DNA from: CAYNRA01 sp046293395
GTDB lineage: Bacteria > Bacteroidota > Bacteroidia > Cytophagales > Spirosomataceae
Length of the DNA: 64,000 nt
NCBI GenBank assembly: GCA_046293395.1
Contig: JBKBOU010000003.1
Location: forward strand, 372,001 to 436,000
Direction: 5' to 3'
In this document: positions 35,244 through 43,303 of the stretch, piece after piece
How positions within the stretch are numbered: the first letter of the stretch is position 1
Layout: each line of letters starts with the position of its first letter
The notes under the pieces: generated by a model
What the model was told of the DNA's origin: nothing
Seen by the model: only the letters and a program-made list of their open reading frames with translations
The model's database searches: none
Position numbers and translations under genes: made by a program

Positions 35244-37013
35244 TTAATACCCAATACTTGTATTGTCTGCGCGTGGGTCAGACGCTCCCTCCAATGTACC
35301 GTCTGGACGAAGCATAATACAGTCCATACGCCCCAATGTTCCCTTTTGTGCCTCAAGAACAAAGCCCTTTTGTTTTAACTTTTCAATGGTTTGCGGCGTA
35401 AAGGCATTTTGTTCATAGACCGTTTTATCAGGCAACCACTGATGATGGAATTTCAAGGCATTGACTGCCTGTTGCATGTTCATTCCGTGCTCTACCACAT
35501 TTAAGATAACTTGAAAAACAGAGGTGATAATGGTCGAACCGCCAGGCGTACCAACTGCCATAAAAAACCGATTGTCTTTTTCAACAATCGTGGGTGTCAT
35601 AGAAGAAAGCATCCTTTTTTCAGGTTGAATTTCATTGGCTTTGTTCCCAATTAAACCAAACATATTCGGAACGCCCGCTTTGATACTGAAATCATCCATT
35701 TCGTTATTCATTAAAAATCCAGCCCCTTTGACAACCACTTTGCTCCCGTACCCTCCGTTTAAAGTCGTTGTAATTGAGACCGCATTTCCATCTTTGTCCA
35801 CCACAGAATAATGTGTTGTTTCATCGGACTCATACCCAGGCACTTTTCCTCCTCCAATTTCGCTACTTAGCGTCGCTTTTTCAAACGAAAAATCTTTCCA
35901 TCGATTTTGTAGATATGGATAACTCATGAGTTCTTTCATCGGTACCTTCACAAAATCCATGTCACCAAGCCACTCGGCACGGTCGGCATAGACTCTTCTC
36001 TCCGCTTCAATCATCACGTGTGTAGTAGAATCACTGTTCCAGCCCCATTTTTTGATGGGATGTGGCTCCATCAAACGCATCAATTGAACCAATGCGACAC
36101 CACCACTCGAGGCAGGTGGCATGGTTAAAATCTGATAATTTTTGTATTTTTCACGAATTGGTTCCCGCCAGGCGGATTGATATTTTTTCAGGTCATCGTG
36201 CGAAATAATTCCACCACCTTTCTGCATTTCTTGAACGAGTAACTCAGCAACTGACCCAGCATAAAAGCCATTTCTCCCCTCTTTTTGAATGGCACGAAGC
36301 GTTTTCGCCAAGTCTTTTTGTATCAAAATATCCCCTTTTTTCCATTCTTCACCCGATGGATTCATAAAATAAGGCGTATCTTCTCCATTTACGTCTTTAA
36401 ACACCTGCTTCATTCGATTGAGTCCCAATGCTTCCCGTTCGGTCAATACCACACCGTTTTCGGCCAAATCAATGGCTGGTTGGAGAATTTTTGACCAAGC
36501 TAATTTTCCTAATTTTGCATGAAGCTCCGTCATTCCATCTACAGAACCAGGCACGCCACTTGCCAGATGACCCAGTAAACTCAACCCTTGGCGTACTTCG
36601 CCTTTTTCATCGAGATACATATCTCTGTGCGCCTTCAATGGGGCTTTTTCACGAAAATCCAACGTATAAGCTTGTCCATTTTTTGTACGCACAACGGCAA
36701 AACCTCCGCCACCAAGATTACCGGCAAACGGAAAAACAACAGCAAGAGCGAAATGTGTTCCAATAGCGGCATCGATGGCATTTCCACCCATTTTGAGTAT
36801 TTCTACGCCCACTTCAGAGGCATCTGGGTGCGCAGAGGCTACCATTCCGTTTTTGGCTATGACTCCTTTTTTATCTGAATAAAACGGTTTCTGGTTTTCA
36901 TCCTCCACAAATAAGGAGAATAATCCATCACCCACTTTTTCTTGTACCGGTTTTTTAGAAGTTTGGCAGCCCACAAAAGCAAGTGTGGTGCAGAGAAGTA
37001 GTATTTTTTTCAT
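35244..37013 (-). CDS. ggt: Gamma-glutamyltransferase (lipoprotein)
   Basis: Protein of 589 residues. The signal MKKILLLCTTLAFVGC ends in a lipobox, so the precursor should be lipid-anchored in the periplasm. Typical motifs are present: SAHPDASEVGVEILKMGGNAIDAA, FAGNLGGGGF, LTMPPASSGG and the autoprocessing site DETTHYSVVD near residue 399. There the Thr becomes the N-terminal nucleophile of the small subunit, followed by GSKVVVKGAGFLMNNEMDDF and GTPGGSTI. It cleaves glutathione and other gamma-glutamyl compounds and transfers the glutamyl group. Divergently transcribed from the trp operon, with 180 bp between its start and the trp leader peptide. Confidence 0.95.
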   Translation of the reverse strand: MKKILLLCTTLAFVGCQTSKKPVQEKVGDGLFSLFVEDENQKPFYSDKKGVIAKNGMVASAHPDASEVGVEILKMGGNAIDAAIGTHFALAVVFPFAGNLGGGGFAVVRTKNGQAYTLDFREKAPLKAHRDMYLDEKGEVRQGLSLLGHLASGVPGSVDGMTELHAKLGKLAWSKILQPAIDLAENGVVLTEREALGLNRMKQVFKDVNGEDTPYFMNPSGEEWKKGDILIQKDLAKTLRAIQKEGRNGFYAGSVAELLVQEMQKGGGIISHDDLKKYQSAWREPIREKYKNYQILTMPPASSGGVALVQLMRLMEPHPIKKWGWNSDSTTHVMIEAERRVYADRAEWLGDMDFVKVPMKELMSYPYLQNRWKDFSFEKATLSSEIGGGKVPGYESDETTHYSVVDKDGNAVSITTTLNGGYGSKVVVKGAGFLMNNEMDDFSIKAGVPNMFGLIGNKANEIQPEKRMLSSMTPTIVEKDNRFFMAVGTPGGSTIITSVFQVILNVVEHGMNMQQAVNALKFHHQWLPDKTVYEQNAFTPQTIEKLKQKGFVLEAQKGTLGRMDCIMLRPDGTLEGASDPRADNTSIGY

Positions 37014-37157
37014 TCGTTTCGATTTTGGTTGCTCGTTTGAACGAATTTACGGGCAAATGCATAGACATCAAAATAAAAGCGACGTTTCACCCAAATTAGA
37101 ATAACCCTTTCACTCCATTCTATACCATCGCACGAATGGCAAAAAACAAGGAAAAAT

Positions 37158-37187
37158 TTTGAATTCATAAATTGATTCTTACATTTG
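37158..37187 (+). promoter_or_regulatory. trp operon promoter
   Basis: TTTG at 37158-37161, 18 nt, then TACATTTG at 37180-37187, matching the Bacteroidota -33/-7 consensus. Only four bases separate the -7 box from the leader ATG, so the leader transcript is probably leaderless. Confidence 0.8.
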
Positions 37188-37191
37188 CAGT

Positions 37192-37248
37192 ATGAAAATA
37201 ACACAATTACAAGCAGCAAATTGGTGGCGTTCAATCCGACAAGATTGA
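37192..37248 (+). CDS. trpL: trp leader peptide
   Basis: An 18-codon ORF, too short for routine ORF calling, encoding MKITQLQAANWWRSIRQD and ending in TGA. The adjacent Trp codons at 37222-37227 are the diagnostic feature: scarcity of charged tRNA-Trp stalls the ribosome there, over the first strand of the pause hairpin. It lies between a consensus promoter and an intrinsic terminator just before trpE, so it acts as the sensor of a ribosome-mediated attenuator. The promoter position implies translation from a leaderless or nearly leaderless mRNA. Confidence 0.88.
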   Translation: MKITQLQAANWWRSIRQD

Positions 37249-37317
37249 ACAGTACGCGCTATGTAGTTATTTCAAGGAAATTATCTGGCTTGCTGTTCTT
37301 TCAGTAAGCCTTTTTTT
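37229..37317 (+). promoter_or_regulatory. trp attenuator (mutually exclusive RNA hairpins)
   Basis: Four segments can be read directly. Segment 1 GTTCAATC (37229-37236) pairs with segment 2 GATTGAAC (37243-37250) as pause hairpin. Segment 2 GAACAGTA (37247-37254) pairs with segment 3 TGCTGTTC (37291-37298) as antiterminator. Segment 3 GGCTTGCTG (37287-37295) pairs with segment 4 CAGTAAGCC (37302-37310), followed by T7, as terminator. Segment 1 starts one base after the tandem Trp codons, so a ribosome stalled there would free segment 2, which is the classical enterobacterial logic. Confidence 0.9.
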
Positions 37318-37338
37318 ATGACTAAAAATGACGTAAAC

Positions 37339-38763
37339 ATGTCTAATTTTTCGATTTCTACCCGCCAAAAAAGATTTTTAGCGGATACCCTCACGCCCGT
37401 CAGTATTTTTCTACGTCTGAGGAATCAATATCCTTTCTCTGTCATTCTGGAAAGTGCAGATTATCATGCCATGCAAAACAGTTTTAGCTACATTGCCTGC
37501 GACCCTGTTGCCTCCTTCCAATTAGACAACAACGAGGTCAAGCAAGTTTTTCCGGATGGAACACACGAACAGTTTACGCTCCAATCTCGTGAAGAAGCCA
37601 TGGACGCTCTCCGTGCTTTTGCCCAACGTTTTCAGTCCCCAGAAAATCCTCATCCATTCATTTCCAATGGTCTTTTTGGGCATATCACTTACGATGCTGT
37701 TGCCTATTTTGAAGACATTGAAATGCAAGCAAAAAGTGCAGAAACCGCCATTCCACAAATCTTATACCGCGTGTATCGCTATGTCATTGCTATCAATCAT
37801 TTCAAAGACGAAATGTACTTGTTTGAGCATACTTATACACCCGAAGGCCAAATACCACAACCCATTGAGAACGGACTGGAAACGCTCGAGATTTTTGTAA
37901 AAACACCTAAAATTTCTACAGGCTCATTTCAGGTAACTGGGGCGGAAGAAACCAATTTGACAGACCCCGAGATGCGTCAAATCATTGAGCAATGTCAGAA
38001 ACATTGCCTTCGGGGCGACGTTTTTCAAATTGTTCCTTCGCGTCGGTTTTCTACTGCATTTGCTGGCGATGATTTCAATGTATATCGCGCTTTGCGAAGT
38101 ATCAACCCTTCGCCTTATTTGTTTTATTTTGATGGCGGAGATTACCATATCTTCGGTTCTTCGCCTGAGAAACAAATTTATATCAAAGACGGGCAGGCGG
38201 AAATTCACCCGATTGCCGGGACTTTCCGAAGAACCGGAGATGATATACGTGATGCCGAGTTGGCAAAGGAGCTTCATGAAGACGTGAAAGAATCGGCAGA
38301 GCATGTGATGCTTGTCGATTTGGCGCGAAATGATTTATCCAGAAGTGCTGATACAGTACGGGTTGAAGTTTTCAAGGAAGTACAATTTTATTCGCATGTT
38401 ATTCACTTGGTATCTAAAGTAACGGGTAAAATGACGGCTGGGACGAACCCGCTTCAATTGGTGGCAGATACGTTTCCGGCGGGGACACTTTCAGGCGCAC
38501 CCAAACACAATGCAATGAAGTTAATCAACCAATTTGAGCCAACGAACCGAAGTATTTATGGAGGAGCGATTGGTTTCATGGATTTCAACGGTAATTTTAA
38601 TCATGCCATTGCGATTCGTACTTTCTTGAGTAAAAATAATACGCTCTTTTACCAGGCGGGGATGGGCGTAGTTGCCAAATCGAACATAGAATCCGAGATG
38701 AACGAAGTCCACTTGAAGTTAGGGGCTTTGCGCAAAGCCATTGAAATGGCACAAGAAATTTAA
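37339..38763 (+). CDS. trpE: Anthranilate synthase component I
   Basis: Protein of 474 residues catalysing chorismate to anthranilate with TrpG-supplied ammonia. I prefer the ATG at 37339 (MSNFSISTRQKRFLADTLTPVSIFLRL) to the in-frame ATG at 37318, because the latter abuts the T-run of the attenuator terminator. The N-terminal feedback domain carries DTLTPVSIFLRL and LESADYH. The chorismate-binding domain carries GDVFQIVPSRRF, SPEKQIYIKDGQAEIHPIAGT, ADTFPAGTLSGAPK and GAIGFMDFNGN. First structural gene of a trpE-trpG-trpD operon controlled by the upstream attenuator. Confidence 0.95.
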   Translation: MSNFSISTRQKRFLADTLTPVSIFLRLRNQYPFSVILESADYHAMQNSFSYIACDPVASFQLDNNEVKQVFPDGTHEQFTLQSREEAMDALRAFAQRFQSPENPHPFISNGLFGHITYDAVAYFEDIEMQAKSAETAIPQILYRVYRYVIAINHFKDEMYLFEHTYTPEGQIPQPIENGLETLEIFVKTPKISTGSFQVTGAEETNLTDPEMRQIIEQCQKHCLRGDVFQIVPSRRFSTAFAGDDFNVYRALRSINPSPYLFYFDGGDYHIFGSSPEKQIYIKDGQAEIHPIAGTFRRTGDDIRDAELAKELHEDVKESAEHVMLVDLARNDLSRSADTVRVEVFKEVQFYSHVIHLVSKVTGKMTAGTNPLQLVADTFPAGTLSGAPKHNAMKLINQFEPTNRSIYGGAIGFMDFNGNFNHAIAIRTFLSKNNTLFYQAGMGVVAKSNIESEMNEVHLKLGALRKAIEMAQEI

Positions 38764-38790
38764 GTTTTCACCCTTGAAATACACCCGATT

Positions 38791-39360
38791 ATGCAAGTAT
38801 TAGTTTTAGATAATTACGATTCCTTTGTTTACAATCTTGTTTATATTTTAAAAGAACTTGGGGCACAAGTTGACGTTTTTCGCAACGATAAAGTTGCGTT
38901 GGAGGATGTCAAGAAATACGATAAAATACTTCTTTCTCCTGGGCCTGGGATTCCGGAAGAAGCAGGAATTATGATGGAGCTCTTGAAAGAATACCACACA
39001 ACGAAATCAATTTTTGGAGTTTGCTTGGGGCACCAAGCCATTGCAGAAGCATTTGGCGCACAATTACACAATATGGGCGAAGTCCTCCACGGTGTGACAA
39101 CCGACTGCGAAGTGATAGATTCCACAGAACTTCTTTTCCAAGGGATTCCTTCGCACTTTCAGGTTTGTAGATATCATTCTTGGACGGTTCTGCCCGAAAC
39201 ACTGCCTACAGATTTACGTGTCACGGCTATTGATAACCAAGGATTTGTATTGGCAGAAGCACACCAGAAATACAATGTTCGCGGCGTACAGTTCCATCCG
39301 GAAGCCTACCTGACAGAACACGGCGTTCAAATGGTAAAAAATTGGTATCTATCTGAATAA
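38791..39360 (+). CDS. trpG: Anthranilate synthase component II, glutamine amidotransferase
   Basis: Class I glutamine amidotransferase of 189 residues. The catalytic Cys lies in GVCLGHQAIAEAFG (about residue 79) and the His-Glu pair in VQFHPEAYLTEHG near the C-terminus; SPGPGIPEEAG forms the oxyanion region. It supplies ammonia to TrpE. It is a stand-alone TrpG, not fused to trpD. It begins 27 bp after trpE and ends 12 bp before trpD. Confidence 0.95.
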   Translation: MQVLVLDNYDSFVYNLVYILKELGAQVDVFRNDKVALEDVKKYDKILLSPGPGIPEEAGIMMELLKEYHTTKSIFGVCLGHQAIAEAFGAQLHNMGEVLHGVTTDCEVIDSTELLFQGIPSHFQVCRYHSWTVLPETLPTDLRVTAIDNQGFVLAEAHQKYNVRGVQFHPEAYLTEHGVQMVKNWYLSE

Positions 39361-39372
39361 TCCTCCAACATC

Positions 39373-40362
39373 ATGAAGCACTATTTACAAAAACTTCTAC
39401 TCGGTTTATCTTTAACAGAGCAAGAAGCCTACCAAGCTCTCTTATTTACTGGAGAAGGAAAAGCAACTTCTGAAGAAATCGCAGCCTTGTTGATGGGCAT
39501 TCAAATGAAGAAAATCACAGCACCCGAACTCATGGGTTTCCGGAGAGCCATGTTGGAATTGGCCATCTCCTTTGACTTTCGTTCGTATGAAGCCATGGAT
39601 GTTTGCGGAACCGGTGGGGATGGAAAAGACACGTTCAATATCTCAACAACTGCTGCCTTTATTGTAGCTGGTGCAGGGCAAATGGTCGCCAAACATGGCA
39701 ATCACGGGGTTTCATCTGCGGTAGGTTCTAGCACCGTTTTAGAATACTTGGGAGTTCCTTTTACCAACGACGAGTCTGTTTTGAGAGAAAAAATCGAAAA
39801 AGCGAACATTTGTTATCTTCATGCACCGTTGTTTCATCCTGCCATGCGTTTTGTAGGCCCCGTCCGCAAAGCTATGGGAATCAAAACGTTTTTCAATATC
39901 CTTGGCCCACTTTTGAATCCTGTTCAAGTAACAAAACAACTGACAGGTGTTTATAATGAAGAAACTTTTGAAGTATATGAAGCGCTATTTCAGGCTACCA
40001 GTGGCGACTTTGGTATTTTATACGCTTTGGATGGATACGACGAAATCTCTCTGACAGGCGACTTCCTTTTGGCTACTTCTGAAACACCTAAAAAGCAATA
40101 TACTCCGCAGGATTTGGGCTTTGAGCAATTGTCCGCAATGGACCTTCAGGGAGGAGAAACACTGGCAGATTCAGCAAAAATTGTTCTCGACGTACTGCAA
40201 AACAAAGCAACGGCTGCACAAACGCAAGCTGCTTTAGCGAATGCAGGCGTTGCACTTGCTATTGCACAAAAAATAACGCTTGAAGAAGGAATTAACAAAG
40301 CGAAGGAATCCCTCCAATCTGGGCGTGCATACCAAGCGCTCCAAAAATTGGTCGACGCATAA
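39373..40362 (+). CDS. trpD: Anthranilate phosphoribosyltransferase
   Basis: Protein of 329 residues, the usual length. It transfers phosphoribose from PRPP to anthranilate. Motifs: DVCGTGGDGKDTFNIST (PRPP/glycine-rich loop, about 77-93), AKHGNHGVSSAVGSSTVLEYLG, HPAMRFVGPVRKAMGIKTFFNILGPLLNP and DGYDEISLTG. Last gene of this cluster: a terminator follows and no trpC, trpF, trpB or trpA is present here, so the rest of the pathway must be encoded elsewhere. Confidence 0.95.
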   Translation: MKHYLQKLLLGLSLTEQEAYQALLFTGEGKATSEEIAALLMGIQMKKITAPELMGFRRAMLELAISFDFRSYEAMDVCGTGGDGKDTFNISTTAAFIVAGAGQMVAKHGNHGVSSAVGSSTVLEYLGVPFTNDESVLREKIEKANICYLHAPLFHPAMRFVGPVRKAMGIKTFFNILGPLLNPVQVTKQLTGVYNEETFEVYEALFQATSGDFGILYALDGYDEISLTGDFLLATSETPKKQYTPQDLGFEQLSAMDLQGGETLADSAKIVLDVLQNKATAAQTQAALANAGVALAIAQKITLEEGINKAKESLQSGRAYQALQKLVDA

Positions 40363-40416
40363 AGTTTTGGTAAAATGCGCTATTCAGATATGAATTAAAC
40401 GCATCGTATTCGGATT

Positions 40417-40459
40417 AAAATGGGTGGAGTGAGTCTTTGGTGATTAGTCCACCCATTTT
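40417..40459. terminator. Bidirectional terminator between trpD and MFS gene
   Basis: Perfect 12-bp stem AAAATGGGTGGA (40417-40428) with its complement at 40448-40459, a 19-nt loop, and A/T flanks on both sides, between convergent genes. Confidence 0.85.
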
Positions 40460-40462
40460 TAA

Positions 40463-41668
40463 TTATTTCGGCATACGAATTTGAATAAGCAAGGAAGAGA
40501 AGATAGTTACTCCACCAATAAAGACAATCGCGATTGTTATACCTAGTGCGTCTGCCATAATTCCGGAAATAAGAGCGCCAATGGCATAACCTAAATCTCG
40601 CCAAAGTCGGAAAGTACCAATACTTTCTGCTCGCTGTTTCGGGCTTGTTGCTTGGGCAATGGTTGATAAAAAAGTAGGATAAACCAAGGCAGTCCCTAAA
40701 CCAAGCATCGCTGCAAGGAGCAATAAAACGAACATATTTGCCGTGAAAGGTAAATACATAATTGCGATGCCTTGCAGCAACATTCCCCAAACCAACATCG
40801 ACTTTTTGGAATATACGTCTGCCATTTTACCTGTGAATAATTGACCAATTCCCCAGACTGTCGGGTATGTAGCTGCAATGATGCCCATTTTTTCTTGGTC
40901 AAACTGAAGTGAAATCAGAAGAATGGGTAAAAGTCCCCAAATCATGCCATCGTTCAGATTATTGACTAACCCGGCTTGGGTAACAGAGCTCAAGGTTTTG
41001 TTTTTTAGGGTCGTTTCCCAAAAAACACTTTCTAGCTGGCTCACCTCGTTGGTTGCACTTTCCTCATCAGCAAAAACACGCGTATCTTTTACCCAAAAAA
41101 CGCTTAAAATTAAACCGAAAAGAGAAATACCAATTCCCAAATAAAACGGATAGGGTGTCACGCCATACGTATGTGCCAAGTATCCGGTTAAAAAAGCGAC
41201 AAGACCGACCGCCAAATAGCCGGCAAATTCATTCAATCCCATGGCAAAACCTCTGTCTTTTTCACCTACCAAGTCGATTTTCATGACAACCGTGCTACTC
41301 CAAGTAAACCCCTGACTAATACCGAGAAGTACATTTGCCAGAATTACCCAATTCCAACTTGGTGCATACAATAGAAGAAAGGGAATGGGCAGGGCAAGTA
41401 TCCAGCCAAAAATGAGTAGATTTTTACGTCCAAAACGATTGGCTAATTTTCCTGTATAATAATTTGCTGTGGCTTTTGATAGCCCGAAAGCGGTTATAAA
41501 CGAAAGAATCGCTGTTTTAGAAGCAATTCCGAAGGTTTCCTCTGCAAATTGTGGAAAAATCGTTCGTTCCATCCCGACCATCCCACCGACAAACGCATTG
41601 ACGACGACCAATAACACAAACTGTCTCCAGTTTTCTTTTAATCCTAACGTAACTTTCACTTGGCTCAT
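40463..41668 (-). CDS. MFS transporter
   Basis: Protein of 401 residues with 12 hydrophobic segments in the 6+6 arrangement of the major facilitator superfamily. The loop between helices 2 and 3 has the signature GKLANRFGRKNLL (about 75-88), and the equivalent loop in the second half has GKMADVYSKKSMLVWG. The substrate cannot be told; the closest general look is of drug or small-molecule exporters. Monocistronic, convergent to the trp operon, ending four bases before the shared terminator. Confidence 0.85.
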   Translation of the reverse strand: MSQVKVTLGLKENWRQFVLLVVVNAFVGGMVGMERTIFPQFAEETFGIASKTAILSFITAFGLSKATANYYTGKLANRFGRKNLLIFGWILALPIPFLLLYAPSWNWVILANVLLGISQGFTWSSTVVMKIDLVGEKDRGFAMGLNEFAGYLAVGLVAFLTGYLAHTYGVTPYPFYLGIGISLFGLILSVFWVKDTRVFADEESATNEVSQLESVFWETTLKNKTLSSVTQAGLVNNLNDGMIWGLLPILLISLQFDQEKMGIIAATYPTVWGIGQLFTGKMADVYSKKSMLVWGMLLQGIAIMYLPFTANMFVLLLLAAMLGLGTALVYPTFLSTIAQATSPKQRAESIGTFRLWRDLGYAIGALISGIMADALGITIAIVFIGGVTIFSSLLIQIRMPK

Positions 41669-41934
41669 ACCGACTTGTGTTGATTTGGCTGCAAAGTTCG
41701 GGGATTTTTAATTAATTTACTTTAGTGATAAAAAATAAACAGTCGGGCTTGTTTTCTTTCTTCACAATTTATTTTGTGCATTTTGAACAAATTAGGCTTT
41801 TCTTGAAACCAAGATAAAGACACGATATATTCACTATCCAATATTTACATAAGATATATCTATCTAATTTGATTAAAAGTTGGAGATTACTGGATAGAAG
41901 CAGAAGTGTAAACCTCTTTCATGAAGGTTGGAAA
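41669..41934. other. Gene-free stretch between MFS gene and higA
   Basis: About 270 bp of AT-rich sequence with the likely MFS promoter close to 41690 (minus-strand AACTTTGC); nothing else is visible. Confidence 0.4.
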
Positions 41935-42246
41935 CTATGTTGTTGGCTGCCAAAAAACCCGTATATGGCTGGTATCCACTTTGGTTTTGGCTTTAGCAAG
42001 ATCGTAATTCTCCTGCACTTTCAACCAAAACTCTGCTGTAGTGTTTGGAAATGCCGTACCCAAGCGAATAGCCATTTCAGGGGTTACGTTCTGCTTTCCA
42101 TTGATAAGTAATGACAAGGTTTTACGCGTCGTACCCAAACCTTCTGCGACTTCGGCAATGGGTAACTTTTCACCTGTTTCTTCACGTAATCCCTCGATGA
42201 TTTCACGAATCAATTCGCCTGGGTGGGCCGGGTCAAATAATCCCAT
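41935..42246 (-). CDS. higA: HigA-type antitoxin
   Basis: Protein of 103 residues. The N-terminal PAHPGELIREII is the hallmark of HigA antitoxins. The helix-turn-helix follows (LPIAEVAEGLGTTRKTLSLLINGKQ), then TAEFWLKVQENYDL. It neutralises the RelE-like toxin encoded 11 bp upstream and should repress the promoter at 42541-42572. The toxin-first order is typical of higBA. Confidence 0.92.
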   Translation of the reverse strand: MGLFDPAHPGELIREIIEGLREETGEKLPIAEVAEGLGTTRKTLSLLINGKQNVTPEMAIRLGTAFPNTTAEFWLKVQENYDLAKAKTKVDTSHIRVFWQPTT

Positions 42247-42257
42247 AATTCAATTTT

Positions 42258-42536
42258 TTAATGGTAGTCTAAATAATTTACATCTGAGGCATTTTCACCT
42301 TCAAATCGAAAGATAATTCGCCAATTTCCCGACACTTTCACTGTATAAAATCCTCTTAAATCGCCCTTGAGCGCATGAAAATCATAGCCTACTTGGTTCA
42401 TTTGCTCAGGCGTAGTTGCTGCATCCAAACGGGTTAGAATCAATCTTATTTTAGCTATATGGTTCTGTTGCAATTTGGAACGATCGCCTTTGGTCGCATA
42501 AAGCTCTAGACCTTTGTGTCGGTAACTGATAATCAT
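42258..42536 (-). CDS. higB: HigB/RelE-family toxin
   Basis: Protein of 92 residues of the RelE/ParE fold. The conserved core is visible: ATTPEQMNQVGYDFHALKGDLRGFYTVKVSGNWRIIFRF, with the basic Lys and Arg residues expected for ribosome-dependent mRNA cleavage. First gene of the pair, ending 11 bp before higA. A consensus -7 box ends four bases before its ATG, so the toxin is probably translated from a leaderless mRNA. Confidence 0.9.
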   Translation of the reverse strand: MIISYRHKGLELYATKGDRSKLQQNHIAKIRLILTRLDAATTPEQMNQVGYDFHALKGDLRGFYTVKVSGNWRIIFRFEGENASDVNYLDYH

Positions 42537-42540
42537 AACA

Positions 42541-42572
42541 CAAATGTAACATGTTACGTTTCACGTATCAAA
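42541..42572 (-). promoter_or_regulatory. higBA promoter with embedded palindromic operator
   Basis: Minus strand TTTG (42569-42572), 20 nt, then TACATTTG (42541-42548). A perfect 12-bp palindrome GTAACATGTTAC (42546-42557) overlaps the -7 box and the spacer, an ideal place for HigA repression. Confidence 0.75.
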
Positions 42573-42734
42573 CTATTTATCATTTTTTTAGCATATTGAA
42601 ACCCTATTCACGTCACAACTCTATTTAATAAAATACCTAGATTTATCAATAGTGCTGTATAAAACCAGTACGTAGGAATAAATACCAATAACTAATCAGA
42701 GCATTGCACCTCTTCAAACATAGTAAAATAGATT

Positions 42735-43157
42735 TCAATGCTTTCCCTCCCTAATCTCGTCCTCCTTGTTTTGTTCGTACAACTCGATGGGGAGCCCGTC
42801 GGGGTCTTCAAAAAAAGTGAATTTTCGGTTTGTATATTCATCCACCCGAATTGCTTCTACGTGTATTTCGTTCGCTTCCAGGTATTTTTTTCCTTCTTCC
42901 ACGCACGGCACTGCAAATGCCAAGTGCCGTAAACCCGCCGCTTCAGGCCGTGACGGTCGCGCAGGCGGACTCGGAAACGAGAAAAGCTCTATTACGTATT
43001 GCTTCCCGATAGCTAAATCTAATTTATACGATTGACGTGCCTCCCGATATACTTCCCGAATGGCCTGCAAACCAAGTATTTCCGTGTAAAATCGCTTCGA
43101 TTTTTCGTAGTCTGTACAAATAATCGCGATGTGATGAACAGCTTGTAACTTGAGCAT
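42735..43157 (-). CDS. VOC family protein, YaeR/SMU1112c-type glyoxalase I-like
   Basis: Protein of 140 residues in the vicinal oxygen chelate superfamily. Metal ligands fit VHHIAIICTDYEKS (His), VIELFSF (Glu), LRHLAFAV (His) and LPIELYE (Glu). The run FPSPPARPSRPEAAGLRHLAF is distinctive for the YaeR subgroup, whose substrate is still unclear. Transcribed alone between higBA and the membrane/regulator operon. Confidence 0.9.
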   Translation of the reverse strand: MLKLQAVHHIAIICTDYEKSKRFYTEILGLQAIREVYREARQSYKLDLAIGKQYVIELFSFPSPPARPSRPEAAGLRHLAFAVPCVEEGKKYLEANEIHVEAIRVDEYTNRKFTFFEDPDGLPIELYEQNKEDEIREGKH

Positions 43158-43244
43158 TTGTTCTGTATTTTATTGATATAATAAGCTACTAATATGCATC
43201 TATTTTCCCAAATTTCTATTTTTCGAATCATTCGAAATCAAAAA

Positions 43245-43279
43245 AATCGCATAAAATGAATGAATCATCTTATGCGATT
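43245..43279 (-). terminator. Terminator of the DUF4153-type gene
   Basis: Perfect 10-bp stem AATCGCATAA (43245-43254) with its complement at 43270-43279 and a T-run on the minus strand, 25 bp beyond the stop at 43304. Confidence 0.85.
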
Positions 43280-43303
43280 TGTACGTTTTCCTTCTTATTT
43301 TTT

